From Flavobacterium terrigena (lineage in GTDB: Bacteria > Bacteroidota > Bacteroidia > Flavobacteriales > Flavobacteriaceae): DNA of 40,528 bases. How positions within the stretch are numbered: position 1 is the first letter of the stretch; each line of letters begins with the position of its first letter. Positions 6,415 to 14,713 of this stretch are shown one piece after another. The position numbers were made by a program, and so were the translations under genes. Under the pieces are notes generated by a model. It made no database searches, was not told the DNA's origin, and saw only the letters and a list, made by a program, of their open reading frames with translations. The stretch spans positions 1-40,528 of the forward strand of contig NZ_FNYA01000012.1 in the NCBI RefSeq assembly GCF_900108955.1. Direction: 5' to 3'.

Positions 6415-8313
6415 TTATTTTTTATCTTCGTTTTTGGTATCCATCATTTCCATGAGTTTCATCCCTAATAAACCACTAATTCCGCCTTCTGAACCGTTTG
6501 TTCCAGAAATTAAAACATCAGGAATTACTTTAATATTTCCTTTACCAATTTCTTCGGTAATTTTATATTTCGTAAAGTTATCGCCACCCATTGCAGAAAC
6601 TTGTAATTGATATGATTCTGCAGTTGATTTACCAATTGCCATAATTTTCTCCGCTTCAGCTAAACCAGTTTTTGAGATTTTTTCTGCTTCAGCACTTGCG
6701 TTTAATTTTGTTGCTTCTGCTTGTGCACCAGCTCTTGCTTTAGTCGCTTCTGCTTCTGCAATGGCTCTCATTTTTGTAGCTTCTGCTTCTGCATTTACGT
6801 TTAGTTTTAAACTTGTAGCGTCTCCTTCTGCTTTCTTAACCGTTGCATCTGCAGTACGTTGTGCGATTTCCACACTTTGAGAAGCTCGAACAATTTCTTT
6901 TTGCATGTCAGCAATAGCAGTTTCTTTTTCCATACCTTGACGTTGTTCTTGCGCCATTTTTTGTGTTTGATATGTTTTTTGCTCTTCTTCTGCTAATTTT
7001 CTGTCCGTTAAGGTTTTCATTAATGAATCTGGAGGAACAATGTCACCAATTAAAGTATCCACCGCATTTACGTTGTATTCATCTAAGACTGTTTTAATGT
7101 GGTTTTTAGCTGATTCTTGTCTTTCTTTACGTGTACTCAAGAATGAGATTACATCACTATCTTGCGCCGAGTTACGGAAATAGTTGCCAATTGTTGGTTC
7201 TAATACCTGAGAAACTAAATTTGTCATACTACCGAAACGAGCAATTACTTTTGGAGCTTCATTTGCAGGAACATGAATAATTTGAGCCACATCTAAATTA
7301 AATGGGAAACCATCTTTAGAACGAACCGTAATTGTAGATAAATTTTTATCCAAATCATGTGATTCACTTCTTGCATTTGCCCAGTTTAAAACTAAGTTAG
7401 TTGTTGGAACTGCTTCTAATTTTGTTGTATATTTATTTAATGCATATTTTCCTGGTCCAAGTGGTTCCATCCAAACACCACGTTGTCCTTTTGAAACTAT
7501 ATTTCCATGTTTAAATGTGTCTCCTGTAACATCTTTTCCGTCTTCACCAATATATGAAATAACTACTCCTACATAACCAATTGGCACATCTGTCATCGGG
7601 TTTTGTTCAATTTGAAATGCCCAAGTATTGATATAGTACGAACCTGCAAGCATTACATTTGGTTGTAAACCTCTGTTTCCACCTTGTTGTAAAAAGGTAT
7701 CACAATCCTGAAAATTGTTATGTTCCTCTGTGAGTTTACCTGCAATTTGACCTTGTGGAATTGGCTCACCATCTAGAGCCGTTACAATTCCAATCATGTT
7801 TTCATAAATCTTTACTTGGTCAATAATAATAATTTCAAATAAATACGTATTAATACGATATGATCCACTTGTAATAAAAGCAGTTTGACGTCCTTTTTGC
7901 CCACCATTATCTAAGAAAGCCTTTGCATCTTGAAAGTTATCTGAATCTACTTTTCTAGCTAAAATTCTACCTGTTGGAATTTCTTTTCCATCTTTACTTA
8001 AAACCAATCCAATTTTTCCTTCAGGAATAATTGTGAAAGCTGTCATATCAACAGAATATTGCCAAATCCACATTCCCCAATATAAACCTGGAGCTAGAGA
8101 TTGCGCTTGGAAACCGGCTTCACCTTTAGTAGCAATAATTCTACTATCTGGCAAAGACTTATCAGCTCCGAAAAGCACGAATTTTTTGGTTACTAAACCA
8201 ATTTTGTCTTCTGGAACAATAACCATTCCGAAGAAAACACGTAAAACAAATTTGTAAAATACAATGGTAAGGACTAAAACTAGCACCCACCAAAAATCGA
8301 AAATTGATGTCAT
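6415..8313 (-). CDS. Flotillin/SPFH-family membrane scaffold protein with N-terminal repeats
   Basis: Flotillin-like protein of 632 residues, anchored by an N-terminal membrane segment (about 7-29) and expected to form large membrane-associated assemblies. Residues 33-303 hold four divergent copies of a 60-75-residue beta-type repeat. Each opens with (V/I)PxxKIGLV or a relative (near 33, 96, 170 and 243), and most end in GxYxxNxxxxxI. Copies 2 and 3 are closest: both contain NFQD, then GGxxGxQ, then SGSYRINTYLFEI or AGSYYINTWAFQI. An SPFH/band-7 domain follows (about 305-440). Next is a long Ala/Glu coiled coil with hendecads AEAEATKMRAI, AEAEATKARAG, AQAEATKLNAS (508-540). The C-terminus is Gly/Met-rich. 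No NfeD-type partner gene is adjacent. Confidence 0.88.
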   Translation of the reverse strand: MTSIFDFWWVLVLVLTIVFYKFVLRVFFGMVIVPEDKIGLVTKKFVLFGADKSLPDSRIIATKGEAGFQAQSLAPGLYWGMWIWQYSVDMTAFTIIPEGKIGLVLSKDGKEIPTGRILARKVDSDNFQDAKAFLDNGGQKGRQTAFITSGSYRINTYLFEIIIIDQVKIYENMIGIVTALDGEPIPQGQIAGKLTEEHNNFQDCDTFLQQGGNRGLQPNVMLAGSYYINTWAFQIEQNPMTDVPIGYVGVVISYIGEDGKDVTGDTFKHGNIVSKGQRGVWMEPLGPGKYALNKYTTKLEAVPTTNLVLNWANARSESHDLDKNLSTITVRSKDGFPFNLDVAQIIHVPANEAPKVIARFGSMTNLVSQVLEPTIGNYFRNSAQDSDVISFLSTRKERQESAKNHIKTVLDEYNVNAVDTLIGDIVPPDSLMKTLTDRKLAEEEQKTYQTQKMAQEQRQGMEKETAIADMQKEIVRASQSVEIAQRTADATVKKAEGDATSLKLNVNAEAEATKMRAIAEAEATKARAGAQAEATKLNASAEAEKISKTGLAEAEKIMAIGKSTAESYQLQVSAMGGDNFTKYKITEEIGKGNIKVIPDVLISGTNGSEGGISGLLGMKLMEMMDTKNEDKK

Positions 8314-8590
8314 ATTAAATTATTATAGTTGATAAATGTTTTTGATTTTTATTCTGAAAAGAGATTAAAATGTGGTTAATCTGTGATTGTGCAGTTTCAA
8401 ATTCTGTAGTAAGAATTGTTTTTTGAAAAGATAGTATTAACACCTATGTGCCATTTGAAGGTCGTTTAAAATAAAAATCTATTATTATACGTAAGTGTAA
8501 ATAATAAGTTACAAATTTTTAAATAAATATTTTTAGTTAATAGGGAAGTGGTTGTGAATTAATTAGTTGAGTTTTTCTGAATTGCATAAA
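8314..8590. other. Intergenic region without recognisable gene
   Basis: About 280 AT-rich bases lie upstream of the flotillin-like gene. I see no credible coding frame, no RNA gene and no exact TAnnTTTG motif on the minus strand; the flotillin promoter should lie here. Nothing else stands out. Confidence 0.5.
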
Positions 8591-8624
8591 AAAAACCGTC
8601 AAGTTTTGTAACAAGACGGTTTTT
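8591..8624 (-). terminator. Hairpin terminator, copy 1
   Basis: AAAAACCGTC (8591-8600) pairs with GACGGTTTTT (8615-8624), with extra GTT/AAC pairing near the loop. It lies 17 bases beyond the secreted-protein gene. It is nearly identical to the hairpin at 9208-9239. Confidence 0.85.
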
Positions 8625-8641
8625 GATATTTTTAATAAAAA

Positions 8642-9136
8642 TTATTTCTTTTTGCCGTGACCTTTTCCATTTCCATGGCCTTTATCTTTTCCATTACCAC
8701 CACCGTGGCCATTGCCATGATGATTGTCATTGTGATGATGATGTCCATCAATTACCACAACTTTATTAGGTTTCATTTTTTTTACTTTAACCTTTTTATA
8801 TTTTACACAATGAGTTGTGTTGTAATAATATGGGTAAGCTCCATAATAATCTAATTGAATTTGCGGTGCGCTTCCTAAGTTAATACTTATAAAAGGTGTA
8901 GGAATTGCTACGCTAATTGACCATTTGCCGCTGTTTAAATAAAAATATGATCTCTGTTGGATGTCATAATAAAAATTTTGCTCTGGAAAATAAATATGTC
9001 TTGTTTTTGCTCTGTATCCATGAGCTGGAGCCCATTTTGGAGGACCTTGACTAAACATTTCTGTTGGAAAAAAGAATAGACCTATTAAGGCAAACATGGC
9101 AAAAATTTTAATCGATTTTTTAAAAATTACTTTCAT
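8642..9136 (-). CDS. Small secreted protein with His-rich tail, paralog of the gene at 5785
   Basis: The protein has 164 residues, with a signal peptide (KIFAMFALIGLFFFPTEMFSQ) and a mature start GPPKWAPAHGYRAKTR. The core matches the paralog closely: IYFPEQNFYYDI, KWSISVAIPTPFISINLG, PQIQLDYYGAYPYYYN, and VKYKKVKV. The tail differs: DGHHHHNDNHHGNGHGGGNG followed by Gly/Lys/His repeats. Clustered histidines could bind transition metals, but this is inference. It has its own -7 motif and terminator, so it is transcribed alone. No named family is recognised. Confidence 0.75.
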   Translation of the reverse strand: MKVIFKKSIKIFAMFALIGLFFFPTEMFSQGPPKWAPAHGYRAKTRHIYFPEQNFYYDIQQRSYFYLNSGKWSISVAIPTPFISINLGSAPQIQLDYYGAYPYYYNTTHCVKYKKVKVKKMKPNKVVVIDGHHHHNDNHHGNGHGGGNGKDKGHGNGKGHGKKK

Positions 9137-9173
9137 ACTATTGGTTTTAAATTAATTATTAGTCTGCTTATTC

Positions 9174-9181
9174 CAAATATA
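9174..9181 (-). promoter_or_regulatory. -7 promoter element of the His-tailed secreted protein gene
   Basis: TATATTTG on the minus strand matches TAnnTTTG exactly. It is 37 bases upstream of the ATG and just after the lpdA terminator, so it supports independent transcription. No well-spaced TTG partner was found. Confidence 0.55.
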
Positions 9182-9207
9182 GACAATAATGATGCCAATT
9201 GCTAAAA

Positions 9208-9239
9208 AAAACCGTCAAGTTTTGCAACAAGACGGTTTT
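9208..9239 (-). terminator. Hairpin terminator of lpdA, copy 2
   Basis: AAAACCGTC (9208-9216) pairs with GACGGTTTT (9231-9239). It lies about 40 bases beyond the lpdA stop. It differs from the 8591-8624 hairpin by one loop base and the length of one T-run. Confidence 0.85.
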
Positions 9240-9279
9240 GATATTTATATATTACTTTGTAAATCTAAAATTGTAAATC

Positions 9280-10668
9280 TTAAATATGAATCACTTCATC
9301 ATAAGCAGCAGCAACAGCTTCCATAACCGCTTCACTCATAGTAGGGTGAGGGTGAACCGCTTTTAAGATTTCATGACCAGTAGTTTCTAATTTTCTAGCT
9401 ACAACTGCTTCCGCAATCATATCAGTAACTCCAGCACCAATCATATGGCAACCTAACCATTCACCGTATTTTGCATCGAAAATTACTTTTACGAATCCGT
9501 CTGTAGTTCCAGCAGCAGTTGCTTTTCCTGAAGCAGAGAATGGGAATTTACCAACTTTAATTTCGTAACCTTTTTCTTTAGCTGCTTTTTCAGTTAAACC
9601 AACAGAAGCAATTTCTGGAGTTGCATAAGTACAACCTGGGATGTTTCCATAATCTAATGGTTCAACGTGTAAACCTGCAATTTTTTCCACACATAGAATT
9701 CCTTCTGCAGAAGCAACGTGTGCTAAAGCTTGACCTGGAGTGATATCTCCAATGGCATAATATCCTGGAACATTAGTTTGGTAGAAATCATTAACTAAGA
9801 TTTTGTCTCTATCTGTAGCAATACCTACTTCTTCTAAACCAATATTTTCAATGTTTGTTTTAATTCCAACTGCTGAAAGTAAAATTTCAGCTTCTAAAGT
9901 TTCTTCTCCTTTAGCTGTTTTTACAGTCGCTTTTACACCATTTCCTGTAGTATCAATTTTCTCCACAGAAGAATTAGTCATAATTTTTACACCTGCTTTT
10001 TTCATTGAACGCTCCATTTGTTTAGAAATGTCTTCGTCTTCAACTGGTACAATATTTGGCATAAATTCTACAATCGTAACATCAGTTCCCATTGAATTAT
10101 AGAAATGAGCAAATTCCACTCCAATCGCACCAGAACCTACAATAATCATAGATTTTGGTTGCGTTGGTAAAGTCATTGCTTGTCTGTATCCAATTACTTT
10201 TACACCATCTTGTGGTAAGTTTGGTAACTCACGAGAACGAGCTCCTGTAGCAATAATAATGTTATCAGCAGAATATTCCGTTACTTTACCATCAGCGGCA
10301 GTAACGTCAATTTTCTTACCTGGTTTTACTTTTCCAAAACCATCGATAACATCAATTTTATTTTTTTTCATTAAGAATTGAACACCTTTGCTCATTCCAC
10401 CAGCCACATTACGTGAACGGGCAACAACTGCGTTAAAATCTTTATCTACATTATCTACTTTTAATCCGTAGTCAGCAGCATGTTTTAAATAATCGAAAAC
10501 TTGAGCCGATTTTAGTAATGCTTTCGTTGGAATACAACCCCAATTTAAACAAACTCCACCTAAATTTTCTTTTTCAATAACAGCAACTTTAAATCCTAAT
10601 TGTGAGGCTCTAATTGCTGTAACATATCCACCAGGACCACTTCCTAAAACTATAATATCGTATTTCAT
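9280..10668 (-). CDS. lpdA: Dihydrolipoyl dehydrogenase (E3)
   Basis: Flavoprotein that reoxidises dihydrolipoamide with NAD+, the shared E3 subunit of pyruvate, 2-oxoglutarate and branched-chain dehydrogenase complexes and of the glycine cleavage system. The 462 residues are the usual length. The FAD-binding GSGPGGY is at 9-15. The redox disulfide is in GGVCLNWGCIPTK (C40, C45). The NAD-binding GSGAIGVEFAHF follows near 180, and a second FAD motif is GYYAIGDI. The C-terminal HPHPTMSE (about 439-446) carries the catalytic His-Glu pair. No E1 or E2 gene is adjacent. It lies 67 bases after the ABC gene, has its own terminator, and could receive read-through. Confidence 0.95.
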   Translation of the reverse strand: MKYDIIVLGSGPGGYVTAIRASQLGFKVAVIEKENLGGVCLNWGCIPTKALLKSAQVFDYLKHAADYGLKVDNVDKDFNAVVARSRNVAGGMSKGVQFLMKKNKIDVIDGFGKVKPGKKIDVTAADGKVTEYSADNIIIATGARSRELPNLPQDGVKVIGYRQAMTLPTQPKSMIIVGSGAIGVEFAHFYNSMGTDVTIVEFMPNIVPVEDEDISKQMERSMKKAGVKIMTNSSVEKIDTTGNGVKATVKTAKGEETLEAEILLSAVGIKTNIENIGLEEVGIATDRDKILVNDFYQTNVPGYYAIGDITPGQALAHVASAEGILCVEKIAGLHVEPLDYGNIPGCTYATPEIASVGLTEKAAKEKGYEIKVGKFPFSASGKATAAGTTDGFVKVIFDAKYGEWLGCHMIGAGVTDMIAEAVVARKLETTGHEILKAVHPHPTMSEAVMEAVAAAYDEVIHI

Positions 10669-10735
10669 TTTTTATATTTTATTGTGTTTTTATCTTATTT
10701 TTCTGAATGCGAAATTAGTAAATATTTATTTATTT

Positions 10736-12562
10736 TTACGATACAACTTCGGGTTTTTCAAATTGTGCTTCGTATAATTTTTTATAGTAACCGTTTTCTA
10801 GTTTCAATAATTCTTTGTGTTTGCCTTTTTCTACGATTAAACCTTTGTCCATCACAATGATAGTATCAGCATTTACGATGGTTGCCAAACGATGTGCGAT
10901 GATAATTGAAGTTCTTCCTTCGGTTAATGTTTTGGTTGCTTTTTGAATTAATTCTTCCGAATGTGAATCGATAGAAGAAGTGGCTTCATCTAAAATTAAA
11001 ATACTCGGATTGCTAATATAAGCGCGTAAAAAGGCAATTAATTGGCGTTGTCCAGAAGATAACATGACACCACGTTCTTTTACATCATAATCGTATCCGT
11101 TTGGTAACGACATTAAAAAATCGTGAATTCCGATTTTTTTCGCCGCATTGTAAACATCTTCTCTTTTTATATTTTCATCGAAAAGGGTAATGTTGTTGTA
11201 AATAGAATCGGCAAACAAGAAAACATCTTGCAAAACCATGGCGATTTCTTTTCGAAGCGTTTCTAAAGTATAATCGTTAATATTAATATCATCGATCAAT
11301 ATTTTTCCTGAATCAATTTCGTAAAAACGATTTAATAAATTAATGATTGTCGATTTTCCAGCACCAGTCGCACCAACAATAGCAACAGTTTCCGCTTCTT
11401 TTACTTCTAGATTTATACCTTTTAAGATTTCTTCATTTTTCAGATAACTAAATCTTACGTTTTGAAATTTAATACTTCCGTGGAATTTTTCAGAATGAAT
11501 GGTTCCATTATCTTGAACTTCAACATCAGAATCTAAAATTTCAAAAACTCTATCAGCAGACACAATTCCCATTTGTAATACATTGAATTTATCCGCAATT
11601 TGACGTAATGGATTGTACAACATGGAAATGTACATGTTGAACGAAATTAGTTGTCCAACACTAGTTTCTGTATCGCCGTTAATGATTAATAGTGCACCGA
11701 AATACACTACCAAACCTAAAGTAATACTTGAAATGATATCGGCAATAGGGAAGAAGATACTATTGTATAAAATGTTCTTTAACCAAGCTTTATTGTGTTT
11801 GTGGTTGATCTCTTTAAATTTTTCTAATTCAATTTTTTCACGATTAAATAACTGAACTATTTTCATTCCAGTTAATCGTTCTTGAATAAACGTGTTTAAA
11901 TTCGCTACTTCATTACGAACTTCGTTAAAAGCCACTTTCATCTTCTTATTGAAAATGTTTGTCGCAATTAAAATAATTGGCATAATAAGTAAAACAATAG
12001 CTGTAATTTTCCAGTTGATAATCAGCATAAAAGCTAAAACAATTATCATTTTCAAGAAATCACTGACAATCATAAACAAACCTTGACTGAAAATACTGGC
12101 AATGTTTTCCATATCGGAAACGCACCGTGTAATTAGTTTTCCAACAGGTTCATTATCAAAATATTTTGTTTTGAAACTTGCTAAATGTGCGAATAATTTT
12201 TCTCTAATATCTTTAACAATATCTTGCCCGAGCCAACTTGAAATGTAAACGAAGAAATATTGAGCAACAACCTCTAAAATTAATATAATAAGCATTAAAG
12301 CAACTAATACTTTTATGTTATAACCATCATTACCATCTTCAAGAATAAAGCTCATTAAATTCAGAAAGTAATCCTGAATAACATTGGTTTCTTTACCTGA
12401 ATTTACGAAGTATTTATCGATAGTAATGTTTAAAACCAGAGGTCTAAGAGCCGCTACAATTGCCAAAAAAATAGCCCAAAAAGCAACACTTACTAGTTTG
12501 CTTTTAAATGGCTTGGCGTATTGTAATACTTTTTTAAAAGAGGATGATTTTAAAACGCTCAT
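10736..12562 (-). CDS. ABC exporter half-transporter (MsbA/multidrug type)
   Basis: Fused permease/ATPase of 608 residues, expected to dimerise in the inner membrane and export lipids, drugs or peptides. Six membrane helices occupy about 20-330. The nucleotide-binding domain shows Walker A GATGAGKS (397-404), Q-loop LQD (444-446), signature LSSGQ (501-505, a common variant of LSGGQ), Walker B ILILDE (521-526) and the switch histidine in IIAHRLATI (H557). All catalytic residues are present, so it should be active. It begins 22 bases after truA on the same strand, probably in an operon. The substrate cannot be told from sequence. Confidence 0.9.
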   Translation of the reverse strand: MSVLKSSSFKKVLQYAKPFKSKLVSVAFWAIFLAIVAALRPLVLNITIDKYFVNSGKETNVIQDYFLNLMSFILEDGNDGYNIKVLVALMLIILILEVVAQYFFVYISSWLGQDIVKDIREKLFAHLASFKTKYFDNEPVGKLITRCVSDMENIASIFSQGLFMIVSDFLKMIIVLAFMLIINWKITAIVLLIMPIILIATNIFNKKMKVAFNEVRNEVANLNTFIQERLTGMKIVQLFNREKIELEKFKEINHKHNKAWLKNILYNSIFFPIADIISSITLGLVVYFGALLIINGDTETSVGQLISFNMYISMLYNPLRQIADKFNVLQMGIVSADRVFEILDSDVEVQDNGTIHSEKFHGSIKFQNVRFSYLKNEEILKGINLEVKEAETVAIVGATGAGKSTIINLLNRFYEIDSGKILIDDININDYTLETLRKEIAMVLQDVFLFADSIYNNITLFDENIKREDVYNAAKKIGIHDFLMSLPNGYDYDVKERGVMLSSGQRQLIAFLRAYISNPSILILDEATSSIDSHSEELIQKATKTLTEGRTSIIIAHRLATIVNADTIIVMDKGLIVEKGKHKELLKLENGYYKKLYEAQFEKPEVVS

Positions 12563-12584
12563 TTGGCTTATATAATTTTAAAGG

Positions 12585-13319
12585 CTAAAGATAAGGATAT
12601 TTTACTTTTGTTAGATATAATCCGTGAGCAGGAACTGAAAATCCGGCTTTGTTTCTGCTTTTACTTTCAATAATTGCTCTAAAATCGGATAAAGAGGTTT
12701 TGTGAATCCCAACATTTATTAGTGTTCCAACGATGGCTCGAACCATATTTCGCAAAAATCTATCGGCGGTAATGGTAAAAATTATTTGATTTCCACTTTG
12801 TTGCCAATGTGCTTCAGTGATTTTACAATTGAAAGTTCTTACATCGGTATGAATTTTAGAAAAGCATTCAAAATCAATGTATTCGAATAGCATTTTGCTT
12901 GCTTCATTCATCAAATCTAAATCTAATTTATGATGCACTTTCCAACTTCCGTCAGCATTAAAAACATCTTTAAATGTATTGATGTGATATTCGTACGTTC
13001 TGCTTGTCGCGTCAAATCTGGCATGAGCATCTGGTTTGACTTCAATAATATTGAAAATCGCAATATCTTTTGGTAAAAACGAGTTTAATTTCTGAATAGT
13101 ATTCTGTACATCAAATTCAACTTCTGTATCAAAATGTGCGAACATTTGTTTGGCGTGTACACCAGAATCGGTACGTCCAGCGCCAACAATTTCAATCTTT
13201 TCTCTAAGTAATAAAGATAAAGATTTGTCTAAAGTTTCCTGAATTGAAATCGCATTCGGTTGCACTTGAAACCCAAAATATTCTTTTCCGTTATAGGCAA
13301 ATTCGATGAAGTATCTCAA
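12585..13319 (-). CDS. truA: tRNA pseudouridine(38-40) synthase TruA
   Basis: Isomerises uridine to pseudouridine at positions 38-40 in the anticodon stem-loop of many tRNAs. The 244 residues fit the family. The catalytic motif GAGRTDSGVHA places the nucleophilic aspartate at 51. ARFDATSRTYEYHI and the C-terminal FLRNMVRAIVGTLINVG segment are typical TruA blocks. The first codon is TTG at 13319. No ATG lies nearby in frame, and a -7 promoter motif begins only 20 bases upstream, which argues against a longer protein. The ABC exporter follows after 22 bases. Confidence 0.93.
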   Translation of the reverse strand: MRYFIEFAYNGKEYFGFQVQPNAISIQETLDKSLSLLLREKIEIVGAGRTDSGVHAKQMFAHFDTEVEFDVQNTIQKLNSFLPKDIAIFNIIEVKPDAHARFDATSRTYEYHINTFKDVFNADGSWKVHHKLDLDLMNEASKMLFEYIDFECFSKIHTDVRTFNCKITEAHWQQSGNQIIFTITADRFLRNMVRAIVGTLINVGIHKTSLSDFRAIIESKSRNKAGFSVPAHGLYLTKVKYPYL

Positions 13320-13338
13320 TTTTTCTGATTTTGTTTGG

Positions 13339-13346
13339 CAAAAATA
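13339..13346 (-). promoter_or_regulatory. -7 promoter element of truA
   Basis: TATTTTTG on the minus strand matches TAnnTTTG and lies 20 bases from the TTG start of truA. The transcript would have a leader of roughly 12-15 bases. No clear TTG at the usual distance was found. Confidence 0.5.
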
Positions 13347-13392
13347 ATCATTTTCAATTTATTGGAACACAGATTTAACGGATTTCACAGAT

Positions 13393-13460
13393 TTTAATAA
13401 AAACTTTGCGACTGATTGTCTTTGTTGTAAAACTTCTTCGCAACTTTAATAAAAACTTTG
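13393..13460. repeat. 16-bp direct repeat in intergenic region
   Basis: TTTAATAAAAACTTTG occurs exactly at 13393-13408 and 13445-13460, 52 bases apart, both followed by a G/T-rich CTTTGCG-like sequence. It lies between truA and the phosphoesterase gene. It looks like decayed intergenic repeat sequence. Confidence 0.55.
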
Positions 13461-13493
13461 TGCCTTTGCGTCTTCGTGGCGAAACTTATTTCT

Positions 13494-13501
13494 TACTTTT
13501 G
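13494..13501 (+). promoter_or_regulatory. -7 promoter element of the phosphoesterase gene
   Basis: TACTTTTG matches TAnnTTTG and ends only 4 bases before the chosen ATG at 13506. If used, the mRNA would be leaderless or nearly so. It also rules against the upstream start at 13458. Confidence 0.45.
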
Positions 13502-13505
13502 CGAT

Positions 13506-14000
13506 ATGAAAAAAATACTCTTACTTTCTGATACGCACAGTCACATTGACGCAACTATTTTAAAATACGTGAAATTAGCGGATGAAGTTTGGCATGCGGG
13601 TGATATTGGTGATTTAAAGGTTACAGATACTATTAAAAAACTAAAACCTTTACGAGCAGTTTTTGGAAACATTGACAATCACGAAGCGCGTTTAGAATTT
13701 CCTTTGAACAACAGATTTTTCTGTGAAGGTGTGGAAGTTTTAATTACGCATATTGGTGGTTATCCTGGAAAATATAGTCCAGCTATTCGAGAAGAGATAA
13801 CTAAAAATCCTCCTAAATTATTTATTTGCGGACATTCGCATATTTTAAAAGTGATGTTTGATAAAAAATTAAACTGTTTGCACATGAATCCGGGTGCTGC
13901 TGGAATTTCTGGTTTTCATCAAAAAAGAACGATGTTACGTTTTGAAATTGATGGTGATAAAATTCAGAGTTTAGAGATTATTGAAATAGGAGATAAGTAA
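13506..14000 (+). CDS. YfcE/MJ0936-type metallophosphoesterase
   Basis: Small calcineurin-like phosphodiesterase of 165 residues with two metal ions. The metal-ligand motifs appear in order: LLLSDTHSH at the N-terminus, WHAGDIGD, VFGNIDNHE, LITHIGGYPG and ICGHSHIL, followed by MNPGAAG. I chose the ATG at 13506 because family members begin MKxILLLSDTH. The frame opens at 13458, but those 16 residues lie in repeat-like DNA upstream of the -7 motif. The in vivo substrate is unknown; relatives hydrolyse phosphodiesters. It is a single gene, convergent with the DUF4293 gene. Confidence 0.9.
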   Translation: MKKILLLSDTHSHIDATILKYVKLADEVWHAGDIGDLKVTDTIKKLKPLRAVFGNIDNHEARLEFPLNNRFFCEGVEVLITHIGGYPGKYSPAIREEITKNPPKLFICGHSHILKVMFDKKLNCLHMNPGAAGISGFHQKRTMLRFEIDGDKIQSLEIIEIGDK

Positions 14001-14057
14001 ATTGAATTTATGAATTTTGATTTACGATTTACGTAATATTGAGAAGTTCCTAAAAAC

Positions 14058-14091
14058 GAAAATCCGCTTTGATTTCTCAAAACGGATTTTC
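14058..14091. terminator. Bidirectional hairpin terminator
   Basis: GAAAATCCG (14058-14066) pairs with CGGATTTTC (14083-14091). After one mismatch, TTTGA/TCAAA extends the stem to a TTTC loop. It lies between the convergent phosphoesterase and DUF4293 genes. Confidence 0.85.
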
Positions 14092-14119
14092 TACGCACTA
14101 ATAAGCTAAGATGATAGGT

Positions 14120-14530
14120 TTATCGTATTCTGTCCACAGATTTTACGAGATCTTCGTCCTTTTTAATTGCCCTGTTAGCCAAAGCAAGAAAAACGATAGA
14201 AAAAATTGGTAGAAACATCCCAATACCTTTCTCAGAAACTTTCGCTTCTCCAGGTAGATTTAGTGAATGATATACTAATAATCCTATAATAATAAAGTTT
14301 AATATCATATTCAGTCTGTTTACCACAAACTGGTTTTGTCTTTTCTTATAACTAAACATACTTACAACTGCTAATAAAGCACTTGATGCAAATAAAATTG
14401 AAAACAAAATAGCATGAGTAAATAGCTCTTCTTTTTTGGTTACATTTGGCCATAAACTTATAAACAGGGGTAAAACACCTGAAATAACGAAGCATATAAG
14501 CAAATAAACCGTTTGAATTCTTTGTAACAT
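14120..14530 (-). CDS. DUF4293 family membrane protein
   Basis: A 136-residue integral membrane protein with four predicted helices (about 7-28, 37-60, 73-92 and 104-122). The N-terminus MLQRIQTVYLL and the helix layout match DUF4293, a family largely confined to Bacteroidota with no known function. The C-terminal tail IKKDEDLVKSVDRIR is cytoplasmic if the N-terminus is inside. It is divergent from rho, an arrangement I recall from other Flavobacteriaceae, though no functional link is established. Confidence 0.85.
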   Translation of the reverse strand: MLQRIQTVYLLICFVISGVLPLFISLWPNVTKKEELFTHAILFSILFASSALLAVVSMFSYKKRQNQFVVNRLNMILNFIIIGLLVYHSLNLPGEAKVSEKGIGMFLPIFSIVFLALANRAIKKDEDLVKSVDRIR

Positions 14531-14548
14531 TTTTTATTTTTATAGTGA

Positions 14549-14556
14549 CAAAATTA
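14549..14556 (-). promoter_or_regulatory. -7 promoter element of the DUF4293 gene
   Basis: TAATTTTG on the minus strand fits TAnnTTTG and lies 18 bases upstream of the ATG at 14530. The -33 region is T-rich but lacks a clear TTG. Confidence 0.5.
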
Positions 14557-14579
14557 TGTTTTCTTTTTTAAAAAAACTA

Positions 14580-14609
14580 TTGTTTTATAATAAAATATTC
14601 GTAATATTG
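14580..14609 (+). promoter_or_regulatory. Possible promoter of rho
   Basis: TTG (14580-14582) is separated by 19 bases from TAATATTG (14602-14609), one mismatch from TAnnTTTG. It would give a leader of about 100 bases before the rho ATG at 14714, long enough for the autoregulation known for rho in other bacteria. Confidence 0.45.
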
Positions 14610-14713
14610 CATAGAATAATCGTAAGTACTTCATTATACGATACTTTAAAACAGCAAAAAATTCTCATCACAATTTTTTCATTTTATTAAGATTAAAAAA
14701 TCCATAAACATTT

